Assembly (NCBI GenBank): GCA_963840235.1
Contig: CAWIYC010000008.1
Coordinates: forward strand, 62,001 to 126,000
Direction: 5' to 3'
Source of the DNA: JBBRHQ01 sp963840235
GTDB lineage: Bacteria > Actinomycetota > Thermoleophilia > Solirubrobacterales > 70-9
DNA length: 64,000 nucleotides
The position numbers and the translations under genes are program-made. Under the pieces are notes generated by a model, which was given only the letters and a program-made list of their open reading frames with translations, had not been told where the DNA came from and did not search any database. Shown in pieces: positions 1 to 8,197 of this stretch; positions within the stretch are counted from its first letter, which is position 1, and each line of letters begins with the position of its first letter.

Positions 1-481
1 AGGCGATGTCGCAGGCGACGACCGGCGCGCCGCAGCCGTTTATCGCCTCGATCGCGGCGGCGGCCGGCTCGCGCGCGGCGCCGCTGAAGCCGGTGCCGAA
101 GACCGCATCGACGACCGCGCCCGACCCCTCCAGCCGCCCGCCCAGCGAGGCGGCCTCGACCTGCTCGGCGGGGGCGAAACGCTCGAGGTTGGCGGCGGCG
201 TCCCCGCGCAAATCGTCGGCGGGCCAGAGCAGCAGCGCCTCGACCTCGAAGCCGGTCCCCGCCAGCAGCCGGGCTGCGACCAGGCCGTCGCCGCCGTTGT
301 TGCCCTTGCCGCAGATCACCCGCACCGGCCCGGCCGGCGAGAGCTCGGCGACCGCGGTTGCTACCGCGCCTCCGGCCGTCTCCATCAGCTCTAGCGAGGC
401 CACGCCGCGATCCTCGATCGCCCAGCGATCGATCTCGCGCATGCCGGCTGCGTCATAGAGGGGGTGAAGCCAGGGTTCCAT
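1..481 (-). CDS. nnrE: NAD(P)H-hydrate epimerase (YjeF N-terminal domain), 3' end off window
   Basis: Reading from the ATG at 481 down to the window edge gives about 160 residues of a YjeF_N domain, which epimerises damaged NAD(P)H hydrates so they can be repaired. Visible marks are an N-terminal stretch with AAGMREIDRW and the nucleotide-binding motif GKGNNGGDGLVAARLL near residues 58-73. The rest, perhaps including a fused C-terminal dehydratase (nnrD), lies outside. It sits beyond acpS, the usual actinobacterial neighbour, but a plus-strand lipoprotein gene separates the two. The start is clear because it directly precedes the conserved helix. Confidence 0.88.
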   Translation of the reverse strand, partial: MEPWLHPLYDAAGMREIDRWAIEDRGVASLELMETAGGAVATAVAELSPAGPVRVICGKGNNGGDGLVAARLLAGTGFEVEALLLWPADDLRGDAAANLERFAPAEQVEAASLGGRLEGSGAVVDAVFGTGFSGAAREPAAAAIEAINGCGAPVVACDIA

Positions 482-552
482 CGCCGCCAGCGTACCGGCG
501 GACCGGGTGTGCTCCGACGACCGCCCCGGCACCTACGCTTGCCGGGCCGCCG

Positions 553-1344
553 ATGAGGGGACCAACCCTGCCGAAACCTCTGGGCGCCGCCGCCACTGCG
601 GTTCTGATCGTCTGCCCGGCGCTGATCTCGGCCTGCGGGGGCGGGGGTGATTTCGCCTCCGACGCCGACGCCGTCTGCACCGAGCAGGCCGTCCGCGTCA
701 ATGCGGTCCTCATGGACGGCGGCACCCCCACCAGCGGAGCCGAGGCGGCGACGCGGTCGGCGCGGCTGCTGCCGATCGAGCGCGACGCGGTCACGCGGTT
801 GCGGGCGATCGAGGCGCCTGACGGCGCTGCCGGCGACGCCTACCGGAACTTCGTCGGCGCTCGGGCGCTGGCGCTGCGTCTGACCGGGCGCCAGGGGCGG
901 GCCGCCCGGCGCGGCGCCGGGGCCGGCTACGGGGCGATCGGCGCGCGGCGCCAGCGGGTGGTCTCCGATGCAGACCGCAGCGCCCGCAGGGCCGGCCTGC
1001 TCGCTTGCGCCGAGCGCCTCTCCCTGGACCAGGCCAGGGCGGTCAGGGCTGCGATCGCCGAGATCGCCACCAGCCCGGACCCCGAGCTCTGCGCCGAGGC
1101 CTTCACCGCCAACTTCGTCCGCTCGCAGTTCGGGGACCCGGGCGAGTGCCGGCGCCGCCAGAGGCAGCCCGGCAGCGCTGCCCGCTCGGTCGCGATCGGC
1201 GAACTCCGGGGAATCGACGGCGTCTACGCCCTGGCGGCGATCGTCCCCCGTGGGGGCGACTCCGGCGGACAGCGGATGCAGCTGGGGATGCTCTACGAGG
1301 ACGGCGCCTACAGGGCGGACTCACTCGGCCCGCCTGGCGAGTGA
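553..1344 (+). CDS. putative secreted lipoprotein of unknown function
   Basis: A 263-aa protein starting MRGPTLPKPL, with a hydrophobic signal segment ending in the lipobox-like LISAC followed by four glycines, so it is probably a lipid-anchored exported protein. The mature part is Ala/Arg-rich with scattered cysteines, and I recognise no domain. The ATG at 553 was chosen because the longer reading frame adds 65 residues of Arg/Pro-rich sequence before the signal peptide. A TACGCT hexamer at about 534-539 could be a -10 for a short-leader transcript. Its 3' end overlaps the convergent acpS by 37 bp, and it interrupts the otherwise minus-strand acpS/nnrE neighbourhood. Confidence 0.62.
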   Translation: MRGPTLPKPLGAAATAVLIVCPALISACGGGGDFASDADAVCTEQAVRVNAVLMDGGTPTSGAEAATRSARLLPIERDAVTRLRAIEAPDGAAGDAYRNFVGARALALRLTGRQGRAARRGAGAGYGAIGARRQRVVSDADRSARRAGLLACAERLSLDQARAVRAAIAEIATSPDPELCAEAFTANFVRSQFGDPGECRRRQRQPGSAARSVAIGELRGIDGVYALAAIVPRGGDSGGQRMQLGMLYEDGAYRADSLGPPGE

Positions 1345-1712
1345 GTCCGGGGCGACTGAGCCAGCGCCACCGCCGCGGCGATCTCTTCAGAGTGGGTGAG
1401 CGAGACGCTGACCTCGGTGACCCCGCGCTCGGCGGCGACCTCCGCCGCCCGCCCGTGCAGCCGGATCGAGGGAGGCTCGCCCGCGACCACCTCGATCTCG
1501 CGCAGCCGTAGCGCGCCGCGCAACCCGAGCGCCTTGAACACCGCCTCCTTGGCGGCGAATCTGGCCGCCAGGTGGCGGCCGGGCCGGCTGCGGGCGCCGG
1601 CGTAGGAGAGCTCGGCCTCGGTGAATACCCGCCGCGCCAGCCCCGGGCGGCGGGAGAGCGCCCGCTCGAGGCGATCGATCTCGAGCAGGTCGATGCCGAC
1701 CCCGGCGCTCAT
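1308..1712 (-). CDS. acpS: holo-[acyl-carrier-protein] synthase
   Basis: A 134-aa protein with the AcpS signature: GVGIDLLEIDRLERAL at the N-terminus, where the Asp binds Mg, and FAAKEAVFKALG in the middle. It transfers 4'-phosphopantetheine from CoA to the acyl carrier protein. Length is normal for the family (about 120-135). It lies 9 bp downstream of the DUF3352 lipoprotein gene on the same strand, in the glmM-glmS-acpS-nnr block known from other actinobacteria. The last 12 codons overlap the convergent lipoprotein gene. Confidence 0.93.
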   Translation of the reverse strand: MSAGVGIDLLEIDRLERALSRRPGLARRVFTEAELSYAGARSRPGRHLAARFAAKEAVFKALGLRGALRLREIEVVAGEPPSIRLHGRAAEVAAERGVTEVSVSLTHSEEIAAAVALAQSPRTHSPGGPSESAL

Positions 1713-1721
1713 GGTGAGGCG

Positions 1722-3275
1722 TCAGCCCCCGATCTTGAGCACGACCTTCGACGTCGTCAGGTCGCCTGAGGTGCCCGCTCCGATGGCGGCAAAGTCGAGC
1801 TTGTCGAGATATGGCTTCGCCTGCTGGTAGTCGGGGTCGGAGCCGGCTCCCATCGACTCAGCCAGCCTCAGCACCGTGGCGATGTCGACGAAACCACTGA
1901 GATCGGTCCCGCCGAGCGACTTGGCCGCATCGCTGAAGGCCGGATTCGAATCGAGGGTCTGGCCCGAGCCGCCCGAGAGGGCCTGCTGGCTTGCCGCCTG
2001 GCCGTAGCCGATGACGATGCGATCCCCCTTGGTCGCGACCACCACCGGTTGCGGGCCGATCTCCTGCGGGTCGGTGATGGAGAACCCACCCGGAACCGTC
2101 TGCAGGCCGCTCATGCCCGAGCGGCGCAGGAGGTCGGTCAGCTTGTTGACGGTGTCGGCGGCGGCCTGCGGGTCGGTCGCCTCGATCACCACGGCGCCGC
2201 CGAGGTCGGAGCGCCCGGTGCCCTCGACGAAGAGGCCGATGTCGCCGATCGAGGAGGCGATCTTGTCGAGGTCGATTCCGACCTGCGACATCGTGCTCTT
2301 GAACTTCCCGGGCGGAACGCTGCCGGGGATCCCGTTCTGGTCGAAGCTGTCGACGATCTTCTTCACCTGCTCCCCGACGTCCGGGCTGGCGAAAGCCGCC
2401 CACGAGCCAGCCGGGAAGGAGCCGACGAAGTCGGTGAGCCCGGCGGCGTCGATGCCGCCGCCGGCGTCGGTGCTGGCGTCAATCTCGATCTGGTCAGAGC
2501 CGACGGCGACACTGGCGAGCGCGGTCGAGTCGCTGAGGTCGTAGCCGAGCGAGTTGTAGAAGTCGAGAACCTGCTTGTCGACCTGGCTCCCGGCGGCGTC
2601 GATCAGGGCGCCGATGTTGACGTAGACGTCGGCGAGGCTGTTCTCGGGAGCGTTGGAGAGCGCATCGGTGTACTTGCTCTCGTCGGCGAGCGAGTCGCCC
2701 TTCGAGGTGTCGACGACGGCCTCGAACGTCTGCTTGTCCTCGGTGAGGACGAGGAAGTCCTCGACCACGCCGACGGTGGTTCCGTCCCCGGAGTCGGTCG
2801 TGTAGTCCACGCCCTCGTAGGAGCCCTGCGTGACAGGGGAGTTGGAGGTTTGCGCCAGCTTGTCGACGAAGTCGCTGGCCTCGCTGGTGCTGGTGGTCTC
2901 GACCACGGCGCCGACGCCGGAGAAGTTCTGACCGTCGAAATTTTGGAGGAAGAGGCCTCCCTTCTCGCCCAGCCAGGGCTGGATGTCGTCCTCGAAGCTC
3001 ATCTTCTCCCCGGAGTCGGCGATGCCGGCGTCGATCTGATTGACGATCAGGGTGCCGGGGTCGCTGATCCCCGCGAGGTTCTTGGAGATGCTCTCGATGT
3101 TGGTCTTGAGATCGCCCTTGGGCCTGATCGTGGCCTCGACGAAAACGGGGGCGTCTGCCGGCGCCAGGCTGGCGGGATCGTCGCTTCCGCTGCTGGAACC
3201 GCCGCAACCGGCGATCGCGAAGGCCGCGACGGCGGCGCTGGACAGGACCAGAGAGACACGGCTTCGAGTAGTCAT
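1722..3275 (-). CDS. DUF3352-type lipoprotein
   Basis: A 517-aa exported protein. The start at 3275 gives a positively charged N-terminus, a hydrophobic segment and the lipobox AIAGC at about residues 20-24, followed by a Gly/Ser/Asp linker. The mature part begins ASLAPADAPVFVEATI and contains duplicated alpha/beta units, as in the DUF3352 family, whose function is unknown. It sits between glmS (upstream, 50 bp gap) and acpS. The reading frame stays open further upstream inside glmS, but the lipobox fixes the real start. Confidence 0.8.
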   Translation of the reverse strand: MTTRSRVSLVLSSAAVAAFAIAGCGGSSSGSDDPASLAPADAPVFVEATIRPKGDLKTNIESISKNLAGISDPGTLIVNQIDAGIADSGEKMSFEDDIQPWLGEKGGLFLQNFDGQNFSGVGAVVETTSTSEASDFVDKLAQTSNSPVTQGSYEGVDYTTDSGDGTTVGVVEDFLVLTEDKQTFEAVVDTSKGDSLADESKYTDALSNAPENSLADVYVNIGALIDAAGSQVDKQVLDFYNSLGYDLSDSTALASVAVGSDQIEIDASTDAGGGIDAAGLTDFVGSFPAGSWAAFASPDVGEQVKKIVDSFDQNGIPGSVPPGKFKSTMSQVGIDLDKIASSIGDIGLFVEGTGRSDLGGAVVIEATDPQAAADTVNKLTDLLRRSGMSGLQTVPGGFSITDPQEIGPQPVVVATKGDRIVIGYGQAASQQALSGGSGQTLDSNPAFSDAAKSLGGTDLSGFVDIATVLRLAESMGAGSDPDYQQAKPYLDKLDFAAIGAGTSGDLTTSKVVLKIGG

Positions 3276-3325
3276 AGGCCGCGCATCGTAACGGCGCCGC
3301 CGACGCCAACTTTTCCCGCGGCCGA

Positions 3326-5182
3326 TTATTCGACGGTGACTGTCTTCGCCAGGTTGCGCGGCTGGTCGACGTTGAGCTCGTTCAGGCGGGCGATGTGGTA
3401 CGCCAGAAGCTGCAGCGGCACGATCGCCAGGATCGGCTGCAGGATCCAGTCGCTGCGAGGGACCTCGATCGTCTGGTCGGCGACCTCGGCCACCCTGCCG
3501 CTGCCGGCCGTGGCGACTCCGATCGTTTCGGCGCCGCGGGCACGGACCTCCTCGACGTTGGAGAGGACCTTCTCGAGCACCGGGCTGTCGGTGGCGACGC
3601 AGACGACCGGGGTCGAGGTGTCGAGCAGCGCGATCGGCCCGTGCTTCATCTCCCCGGCGGCGTAGGCGTCGGTCGGGATGTAGGAGATCTCCTTCAGCTT
3701 CAACGCACCCTCGAGGCAGACGGGGAGCCCGATGTGGCGTCCCAGGTAGAGGAAGAAACGCTGCTTGTGATGGCTGCGGGCGATAGCCCGGACCCGCCCG
3801 TCGACGTTCTCGATCGTCTGCTCGATCTTCGAGGGGATCTCCTTGAGCTCGACCACGAGCTCGGAAATGCGCTCGGGCGGAAGCGTCTCGCGCAGCTGCG
3901 CCAGGCGCAGGCCGAGCAGGTACATCGCCGCCACCTGGGCGACGAACGTCTTGGTCGCGGCGACGCCTATCTCGAGTCCGGCGCGGGTGTAGAGAACCGC
4001 GTCGGCGTCCCTGGTCGCCTGGCTGCCCATGATGTTGGTGATCGCGAGCACGGTGGCGCCGTTCTCGCGGGCGAGGCGCATCGCCGCCAGCGTGTCCGCG
4101 GTCTCGCCCGATTGGGTGATGCCGACGACAAGGTCGTCTGTACCGATCACCGGGTTGCGGTAGCGGTACTCCGAGGCGATGTCCATCTCGACCGGAACCC
4201 GCGCCCACTCCTCGATCGCGTAGCGGCCGACCAGTCCGGCGTGGTAGGAGGTACCGCAGGCGACGATCACGATCCGCTTGATGCCGCGGAGGAACTCGTC
4301 GCTGAGATCGACGTCGGAGAGATCGACGCCGTCGTCTGTGGGGAGCCGGTCGCCAATCGTCTCCGCCACGGCCTCGGGCTGCTCGTGGATCTCCTTCATC
4401 ATGAAGGTCGGGTAGCCGCCCTTCTCGGCCGCGTCCTCGTCCCAGGTGACCTCCTCCACCTCGCGCTCCACCGGGGCGCCGGAGGCGTCGGTGATGCGGA
4501 TGCCGGAGGCGTCCACGGTGACGATCTCGCCGTTCTCTATCAGCATCACCTGCCTGGTCTCGGCGAGGAAGGCCGGGATCGCCGAGGCGAGGAAGGTCTC
4601 GCCCTCGCCGATGCCTGCGATCAGCGGGCATTCCTTGCGGGCGCCGACCAGAAGGTCGGGCTCGTCGGCACAGACGGCGACGAAGGCGTAATGGCCGCGG
4701 AGCTCGGCCAAGGAGCCCCTGACGGCCTCGGTGATGTCGCCGTCGTAGTTTCGCTCGATCAGGTGAGCGACGATCTCGGCGTCGGTCTCGGAGCTGAAGT
4801 GGTGCCCCTCGGCCTCGAGCTGGCGGCGCAGCTCGGCGTGGTTCTCGACGATTCCGTTGAGGACGATGTGGACGCGATCCGAGCAGTCGCTGTGGGGGTG
4901 GGCGTTCTCCTCCGTCACCCGGCCGTGCGTGGCCCAGCGGGTGTGGGCCACTCCGGTCGTCGGCGGCCGCTCGGCAACGGCGACGGCGCCGCCGTTGGAA
5001 GCGGCCTCGACCGCCGCCCGCAGGTTGGAGAGGTTGCCGACAGCGCGCACGCTGTCGATGCGGCCGTCTGCGACCACGGAGACGCCGGCGGAGTCATAGC
5101 CGCGGTATTCGAGCTTCTCGAGGCCCGCGACCAACAGCTCGCGGCAGGGCCTGGAGCCCACGTATCCGACGATTCCACACAT
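3326..5182 (-). CDS. glmS: glutamine-fructose-6-phosphate aminotransferase
   Basis: A 618-aa enzyme making glucosamine-6-phosphate from fructose-6-phosphate and glutamine, the first step to UDP-GlcNAc for peptidoglycan. The N-terminus MCGIVGYVGSRPC supplies the catalytic Cys2 after Met removal. The glutaminase domain covers roughly residues 2-230 (THGRVTEENAHPH seen) and two SIS sugar-isomerase domains follow (VACGTSYHAG; TQSGETADT). The C-terminus ends in NLAKTVTVE, typical of GlmS. Full length. It directly follows glmM, so both amino-sugar steps are probably co-transcribed. Confidence 0.97.
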   Translation of the reverse strand: MCGIVGYVGSRPCRELLVAGLEKLEYRGYDSAGVSVVADGRIDSVRAVGNLSNLRAAVEAASNGGAVAVAERPPTTGVAHTRWATHGRVTEENAHPHSDCSDRVHIVLNGIVENHAELRRQLEAEGHHFSSETDAEIVAHLIERNYDGDITEAVRGSLAELRGHYAFVAVCADEPDLLVGARKECPLIAGIGEGETFLASAIPAFLAETRQVMLIENGEIVTVDASGIRITDASGAPVEREVEEVTWDEDAAEKGGYPTFMMKEIHEQPEAVAETIGDRLPTDDGVDLSDVDLSDEFLRGIKRIVIVACGTSYHAGLVGRYAIEEWARVPVEMDIASEYRYRNPVIGTDDLVVGITQSGETADTLAAMRLARENGATVLAITNIMGSQATRDADAVLYTRAGLEIGVAATKTFVAQVAAMYLLGLRLAQLRETLPPERISELVVELKEIPSKIEQTIENVDGRVRAIARSHHKQRFFLYLGRHIGLPVCLEGALKLKEISYIPTDAYAAGEMKHGPIALLDTSTPVVCVATDSPVLEKVLSNVEEVRARGAETIGVATAGSGRVAEVADQTIEVPRSDWILQPILAIVPLQLLAYHIARLNELNVDQPRNLAKTVTVE

Positions 5183-5219
5183 GAAGTGGTGGCTAAGGGT
5201 AGAGCGTCCTCGAGGGCCG

Positions 5220-6536
5220 CTAGCCCAATTCCCGCCGCACGACCCCGACCAGCCGCTCAGTTACCCGCAGTGCCTCTGCCTCCTCGGGTGCCTCCACCAT
5301 CACCCTCACCAGCGGCTCGGTGCCCGATGGGCGGACGAGGACGCGCCCACGTCCTTCCAGGGCCCCGCTCTCGGCCTCGACGGCCTCCCAGACGCCGCTC
5401 GCGCCGGCGACCGCTTCGCGGTCGGAGACCTCGACGTTGACCAGGGTCTGAGGGAGCTTCTCCATCGCGGCCACCTCGCCAAGGTCGCGCCCGGCCAGGG
5501 CCTCCATCGTCATCAGCGCAGCGCCGATGCCGTCGCCGGTCGGGGCGTAGTCCATGGCGATGATGTGGCCCGACTGCTCGCCCCCCAGCCTCCATCCCCG
5601 CGAGCGCAGCTCTTCGAGCACATGGCGATCGCCGACCGGGGTGGTCACCACCTCGATCCCGGCGTCCTCCATGGCGCGGTGGAAGCCGAAGTTGGTCATC
5701 ACGGTGACGACGACGCCGCCTCCGAGGGCGTCGCGCTTGGCCAAAGCGGTGGCGGCGAGCGCGATCAGCTCGTCGCCGTCGTGCGGAGTTCCGGACCCGT
5801 CAACGGCGAGGACCCGGTCGCCGTCGCCGTCGAAGGCGAACCCGATCGTCGCCTCCGAGGCGGCGACCTGCCGCGCCAGATGGTCAATGTGGGTCGAGCC
5901 GCAGCCGTCGTTGATGTTGCGGCCGTCGGGCTCGGCCGCGATCGCCTCGACCTCCGCCCCGAGCCGCTCGAAGATCGCCGGGGCCGCGCTGGAGGTGGAG
6001 CCGTTGGCGCAGTCGAGCATCACCCTCTTTCCCGAGAGGTCGAGTGGAAACGCCTCCTCGAGCGCCCGCAGGTAGTCCCCGAGGCCCCCGTTGAGCTCGC
6101 GCACTCGGCCGAACTCGATCGTGTCGGCCGGCTTCCCGTCCATCAGCGCCTCGATCCGGGTCTCGGTCGCGTCGTCGATCTTGTGGCCGTCGTTGGAGAA
6201 GAACTTGATCCCGTTGTCGCCGTAGGGATTGTGGGAGGCGGAGACGACCGCGGCGAGATCGAGGCCGTGGCGGCGGGTGAGGACCGCGGCGGCAGGGGTC
6301 GGCAGCACCCCCGCCATCAGGGCGTCCCCGCCGGCCGAGGCGACGCCGGCGGCCAGGGCGGCCTCGAGCATCGGCCCCGACTCGCGGGTGTCGCGGACGA
6401 TCAGGACCTGGGGGCGCTCGGCGCCGATCGCCGCAGCGGCCGCACGCCCCATCGACATCGCCAGCTCAGCGGTGATCAACGTCCCCGCCTCGCCGCGGAC
6501 GCCGTCGGTGCCGAAGTATCTGCGTGCTGGGGTCAG
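5220..6536 (-). CDS. glmM: phosphoglucosamine mutase, probable CTG start
   Basis: Converts glucosamine-6-phosphate to glucosamine-1-phosphate. Motifs seen are the N-terminal RRYFGTDGVRGEAG, the phosphoserine loop SASHNPYG, the metal loop FDGDGDR and the C-terminal phosphate-binding RPSGTEPLVRV. A start at the TTG at 6479 would delete the conserved N-terminus. The codons before RRYFGTDG contain no ATG, GTG or TTG near enough, and the only fitting initiator is CTG at 6536-6534, which overlaps the rpsI stop as CTGA. With it the protein is 438 aa, normal for GlmM. Function is certain; the start codon is inferred from conservation. Confidence 0.93.
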   Translation of the reverse strand: MTPARRYFGTDGVRGEAGTLITAELAMSMGRAAAAAIGAERPQVLIVRDTRESGPMLEAALAAGVASAGGDALMAGVLPTPAAAVLTRRHGLDLAAVVSASHNPYGDNGIKFFSNDGHKIDDATETRIEALMDGKPADTIEFGRVRELNGGLGDYLRALEEAFPLDLSGKRVMLDCANGSTSSAAPAIFERLGAEVEAIAAEPDGRNINDGCGSTHIDHLARQVAASEATIGFAFDGDGDRVLAVDGSGTPHDGDELIALAATALAKRDALGGGVVVTVMTNFGFHRAMEDAGIEVVTTPVGDRHVLEELRSRGWRLGGEQSGHIIAMDYAPTGDGIGAALMTMEALAGRDLGEVAAMEKLPQTLVNVEVSDREAVAGASGVWEAVEAESGALEGRGRVLVRPSGTEPLVRVMVEAPEEAEALRVTERLVGVVRRELG

Positions 6537-7453
6537 CGCTTCGAGAACTGCGGCTTCTTGCGGGCCTTCTTCAGCCCCGCCTTGCGACGCTCCTTGACCC
6601 GGGCGTCTCGGGTGAGGAATCCCCGGCGCTTGAGATCGCCGCGCAGCTCGGGATCGATCTCGGTCAGGGCCCGCGCGATGCCGTGGCGCACGGCCCCGGC
6701 CTGACCACTGATGCCGCCGCCGTGGACGCGGACGCGAACGTCGACGTTCTCCTCATAACCGGCAGAGGCAAGAGGCTGGCGCGCCATCGTCTGGTGCAGC
6801 GGGCGGGGAAAGTACTCCTCGAGCGTTCGCCGGTTTATCTCGATCTTGCCCTCCCCGGGGGTCAGGATCACCCGCGCTATCGAGCGCTTGCGCTTGCCGG
6901 TCGCGGAGTAGCGCGACCCCGTCTCCATCTTCGCCGGCGCCCTGGCGGCGGCGCCCTCCTCGGCGCCGTCGGTGTCGATCTCCGCCTCCCGGCTGGCCCG
7001 CTCCTCCTCCTCTGCCTCGAGGCGGGCCTTCTCCTCGGTGCTGAGCCGCGCATCGGGCTCAACCGCGATCGGCTCGAGGTCGGCGCCGGGGGGAAGATCG
7101 GAGCCCTTGGGCTTGGGCTTGGGCTCGGGCTCGGCCGGCGCCTCTGCGGCCGCGTCGGCGGCAAGGGCCACCTCGGGGTCGGGCGGCTCCGCATCACTTC
7201 CCGAAACGTCCTCAGCATCACTGCCCGACACCTCCTCCGAATCACTGCCTGACGCGTCCTCAGCTTCGCTTCCGGGCGTGTCAGGGGTCTCGGCGGGCTG
7301 AGGTTCCTGGTCGTTGCCCTCGGTGGTGGCGTCGGCGGCCAAGGCCTCCTCGGCGGGGACCTCCTCGGCGGGGGTCTCCTGCGCCGCAGCCTCCTCGACG
7401 GGCTCGGCCTCCTCTGGCTTCTGCTCGGGGCTTTCAGCGTTCTCTTCGGCCAT
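6533..7453 (-). CDS. rpsI: 30S ribosomal protein S9 with long acidic N-terminal extension
   Basis: The last about 126 residues are a complete S9: RYSATGKRKRSIARV, then KIEINRRTLEEYF, and the basic tail ending KKPQFSKR that reaches the ribosomal P site. Before it lie about 178 residues of Glu/Ala/Pro-rich, very acidic low-complexity sequence with three 8-residue repeats of the type SGSD-x-E-x-V. S9 is usually about 130 aa, so this 306-aa form is unusual. The long frame is continuous, starts 2 bp after the rplM stop and follows the usual L13-S9 order. GTG/ATG starts nearer the S9 core cannot be fully excluded. Confidence 0.93.
   Translation of the reverse strand: MAEENAESPEQKPEEAEPVEEAAAQETPAEEVPAEEALAADATTEGNDQEPQPAETPDTPGSEAEDASGSDSEEVSGSDAEDVSGSDAEPPDPEVALAADAAAEAPAEPEPKPKPKGSDLPPGADLEPIAVEPDARLSTEEKARLEAEEEERASREAEIDTDGAEEGAAARAPAKMETGSRYSATGKRKRSIARVILTPGEGKIEINRRTLEEYFPRPLHQTMARQPLASAGYEENVDVRVRVHGGGISGQAGAVRHGIARALTEIDPELRGDLKRRGFLTRDARVKERRKAGLKKARKKPQFSKR
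7190..7261 (-). repeat. three 24-bp repeats inside the rpsI extension
   Basis: Three consecutive 24-bp units encode the octads EDASGSDS, EEVSGSDA and EDVSGSDA (about residues 65-88 of the S9 protein). The DNA copies are similar but not identical, so this is an in-frame expansion of an acidic, serine-rich segment. Confidence 0.65.
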
Positions 7454-7455
7454 CT

Positions 7456-7893
7456 CTAGCTCTCGATCTCCATCGGCTTGGGGGTCTGCGCCTGGTGGGG
7501 ATGCTCGGGACCGGCGTAGACCTTGAGCTTGCGCAGCTGCTGGCGGGCGAGGCGGTTGCGCGGGAGCATCCCCTTCACCGCCTTGCGGATCACCTCTTCA
7601 GGCCGCCGCTCGAGCATCTCGCCAAGTGTCCGCGACTTGATCCCGCCGGGATATCCGGTGTGGCGCCAGTAGGTCTTCGCCTCGAGCTTGTTGCCGGTGA
7701 CGCGGATCTTCTCCGCGTTGACGACGATGACGAAGTCACCCGTGTCGATGTGCGGCGTGTACTCCGGCTTGCGCTTGCCGCGCAGGGCGTTGGCGATCCG
7801 GGTCGCCAGCCGGCCCAGGGTCTGGCCCTCGGCGTCGACGACGTACCAGTCGCGCTGGCGGTCGCTGGGGGTGGCAACGTAGGTCTTCGTCAT
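7456..7893 (-). CDS. rplM: 50S ribosomal protein L13
   Basis: A 145-aa L13. The N-terminus MTKTYVATPSDRQRDWYVVD, the central GRLATRIANALRGK and the signature VKGMLPRNRLARQQLRKLKVY identify it. The start at 7893 matches family length; a frame extension to 7974 would add 27 unconserved residues. It heads the operon rplM-rpsI-glmM-glmS. The AT-poor 100 bp upstream are shared with the start of the divergent riboswitch/M23 unit. Confidence 0.96.
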   Translation of the reverse strand: MTKTYVATPSDRQRDWYVVDAEGQTLGRLATRIANALRGKRKPEYTPHIDTGDFVIVVNAEKIRVTGNKLEAKTYWRHTGYPGGIKSRTLGEMLERRPEEVIRKAVKGMLPRNRLARQQLRKLKVYAGPEHPHQAQTPKPMEIES

Positions 7894-7997
7894 CTCGTTC
7901 AAAAGCCGCGCGGGTAGGCATAGGCAGCCCCGGCGCGGCTGGCGGATGATAGCCGTCGCGGCCCCCTCGCGCACCCAGGTTGCGCCAGGCTCCGTCA

Positions 7998-8026
7998 GTG
8001 ACGGCGACCTCCGGCAGAGCTATACT
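7998..8026 (+). promoter_or_regulatory. probable sigma-70-type promoter of the riboswitch/M23 unit
   Basis: A -35-like GTGACG at 7998-8003 and a -10-like TATACT at 8021-8026 are separated by 17 bp. The spacing is ideal and the -10 differs from consensus at one base. A transcript from here would start about 8033, just ahead of the first conserved riboswitch element. Confidence 0.6.
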
Positions 8027-8035
8027 GCCGCGCCA

Positions 8036-8182
8036 GTTGTGCCGAATCCCCACCGGTCGTCCGGCGGGGAGCGGAGGAACCGCAGAGACCCTTGCAGGTC
8101 TCCGGGGCGAATCGGCCGAAGCCAGTGCCGTAGCGCAGCTCTTTCAGCGCGAGCCCGACAGCTAACTCCGCAGGCCCGAGAA
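8036..8182 (+). ncRNA. c-di-AMP riboswitch (ydaO-yuaA type)
   Basis: The leader of the M23 peptidase gene carries the conserved blocks of the ydaO/yuaA aptamer in the right order: GCCGAATCC at 8041, GGGAGCGGAGGAACC around 8067-8081, GGGGCGAATC at about 8104-8113, and the hallmark GAGCCCGACAGCTAACTCC at 8151-8169 followed by GCAGGC. This RNA binds cyclic di-AMP and in actinobacteria often precedes cell-wall hydrolase genes, usually shutting them off when the ligand is high. The ribosome-binding site of the peptidase (AGAGAGG) lies just after the aptamer. Identification is from remembered consensus, not a covariance search. Confidence 0.9.
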
Positions 8183-8197
8183 AGAGAGGCAACGAGC

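Noticed and set aside
3276..4631. Extension of the DUF3352 frame into glmS
   Set aside because: It has Arg/Gly-rich shadow composition, lies inside glmS, and the signal peptide with lipobox fixes the start at 3275.
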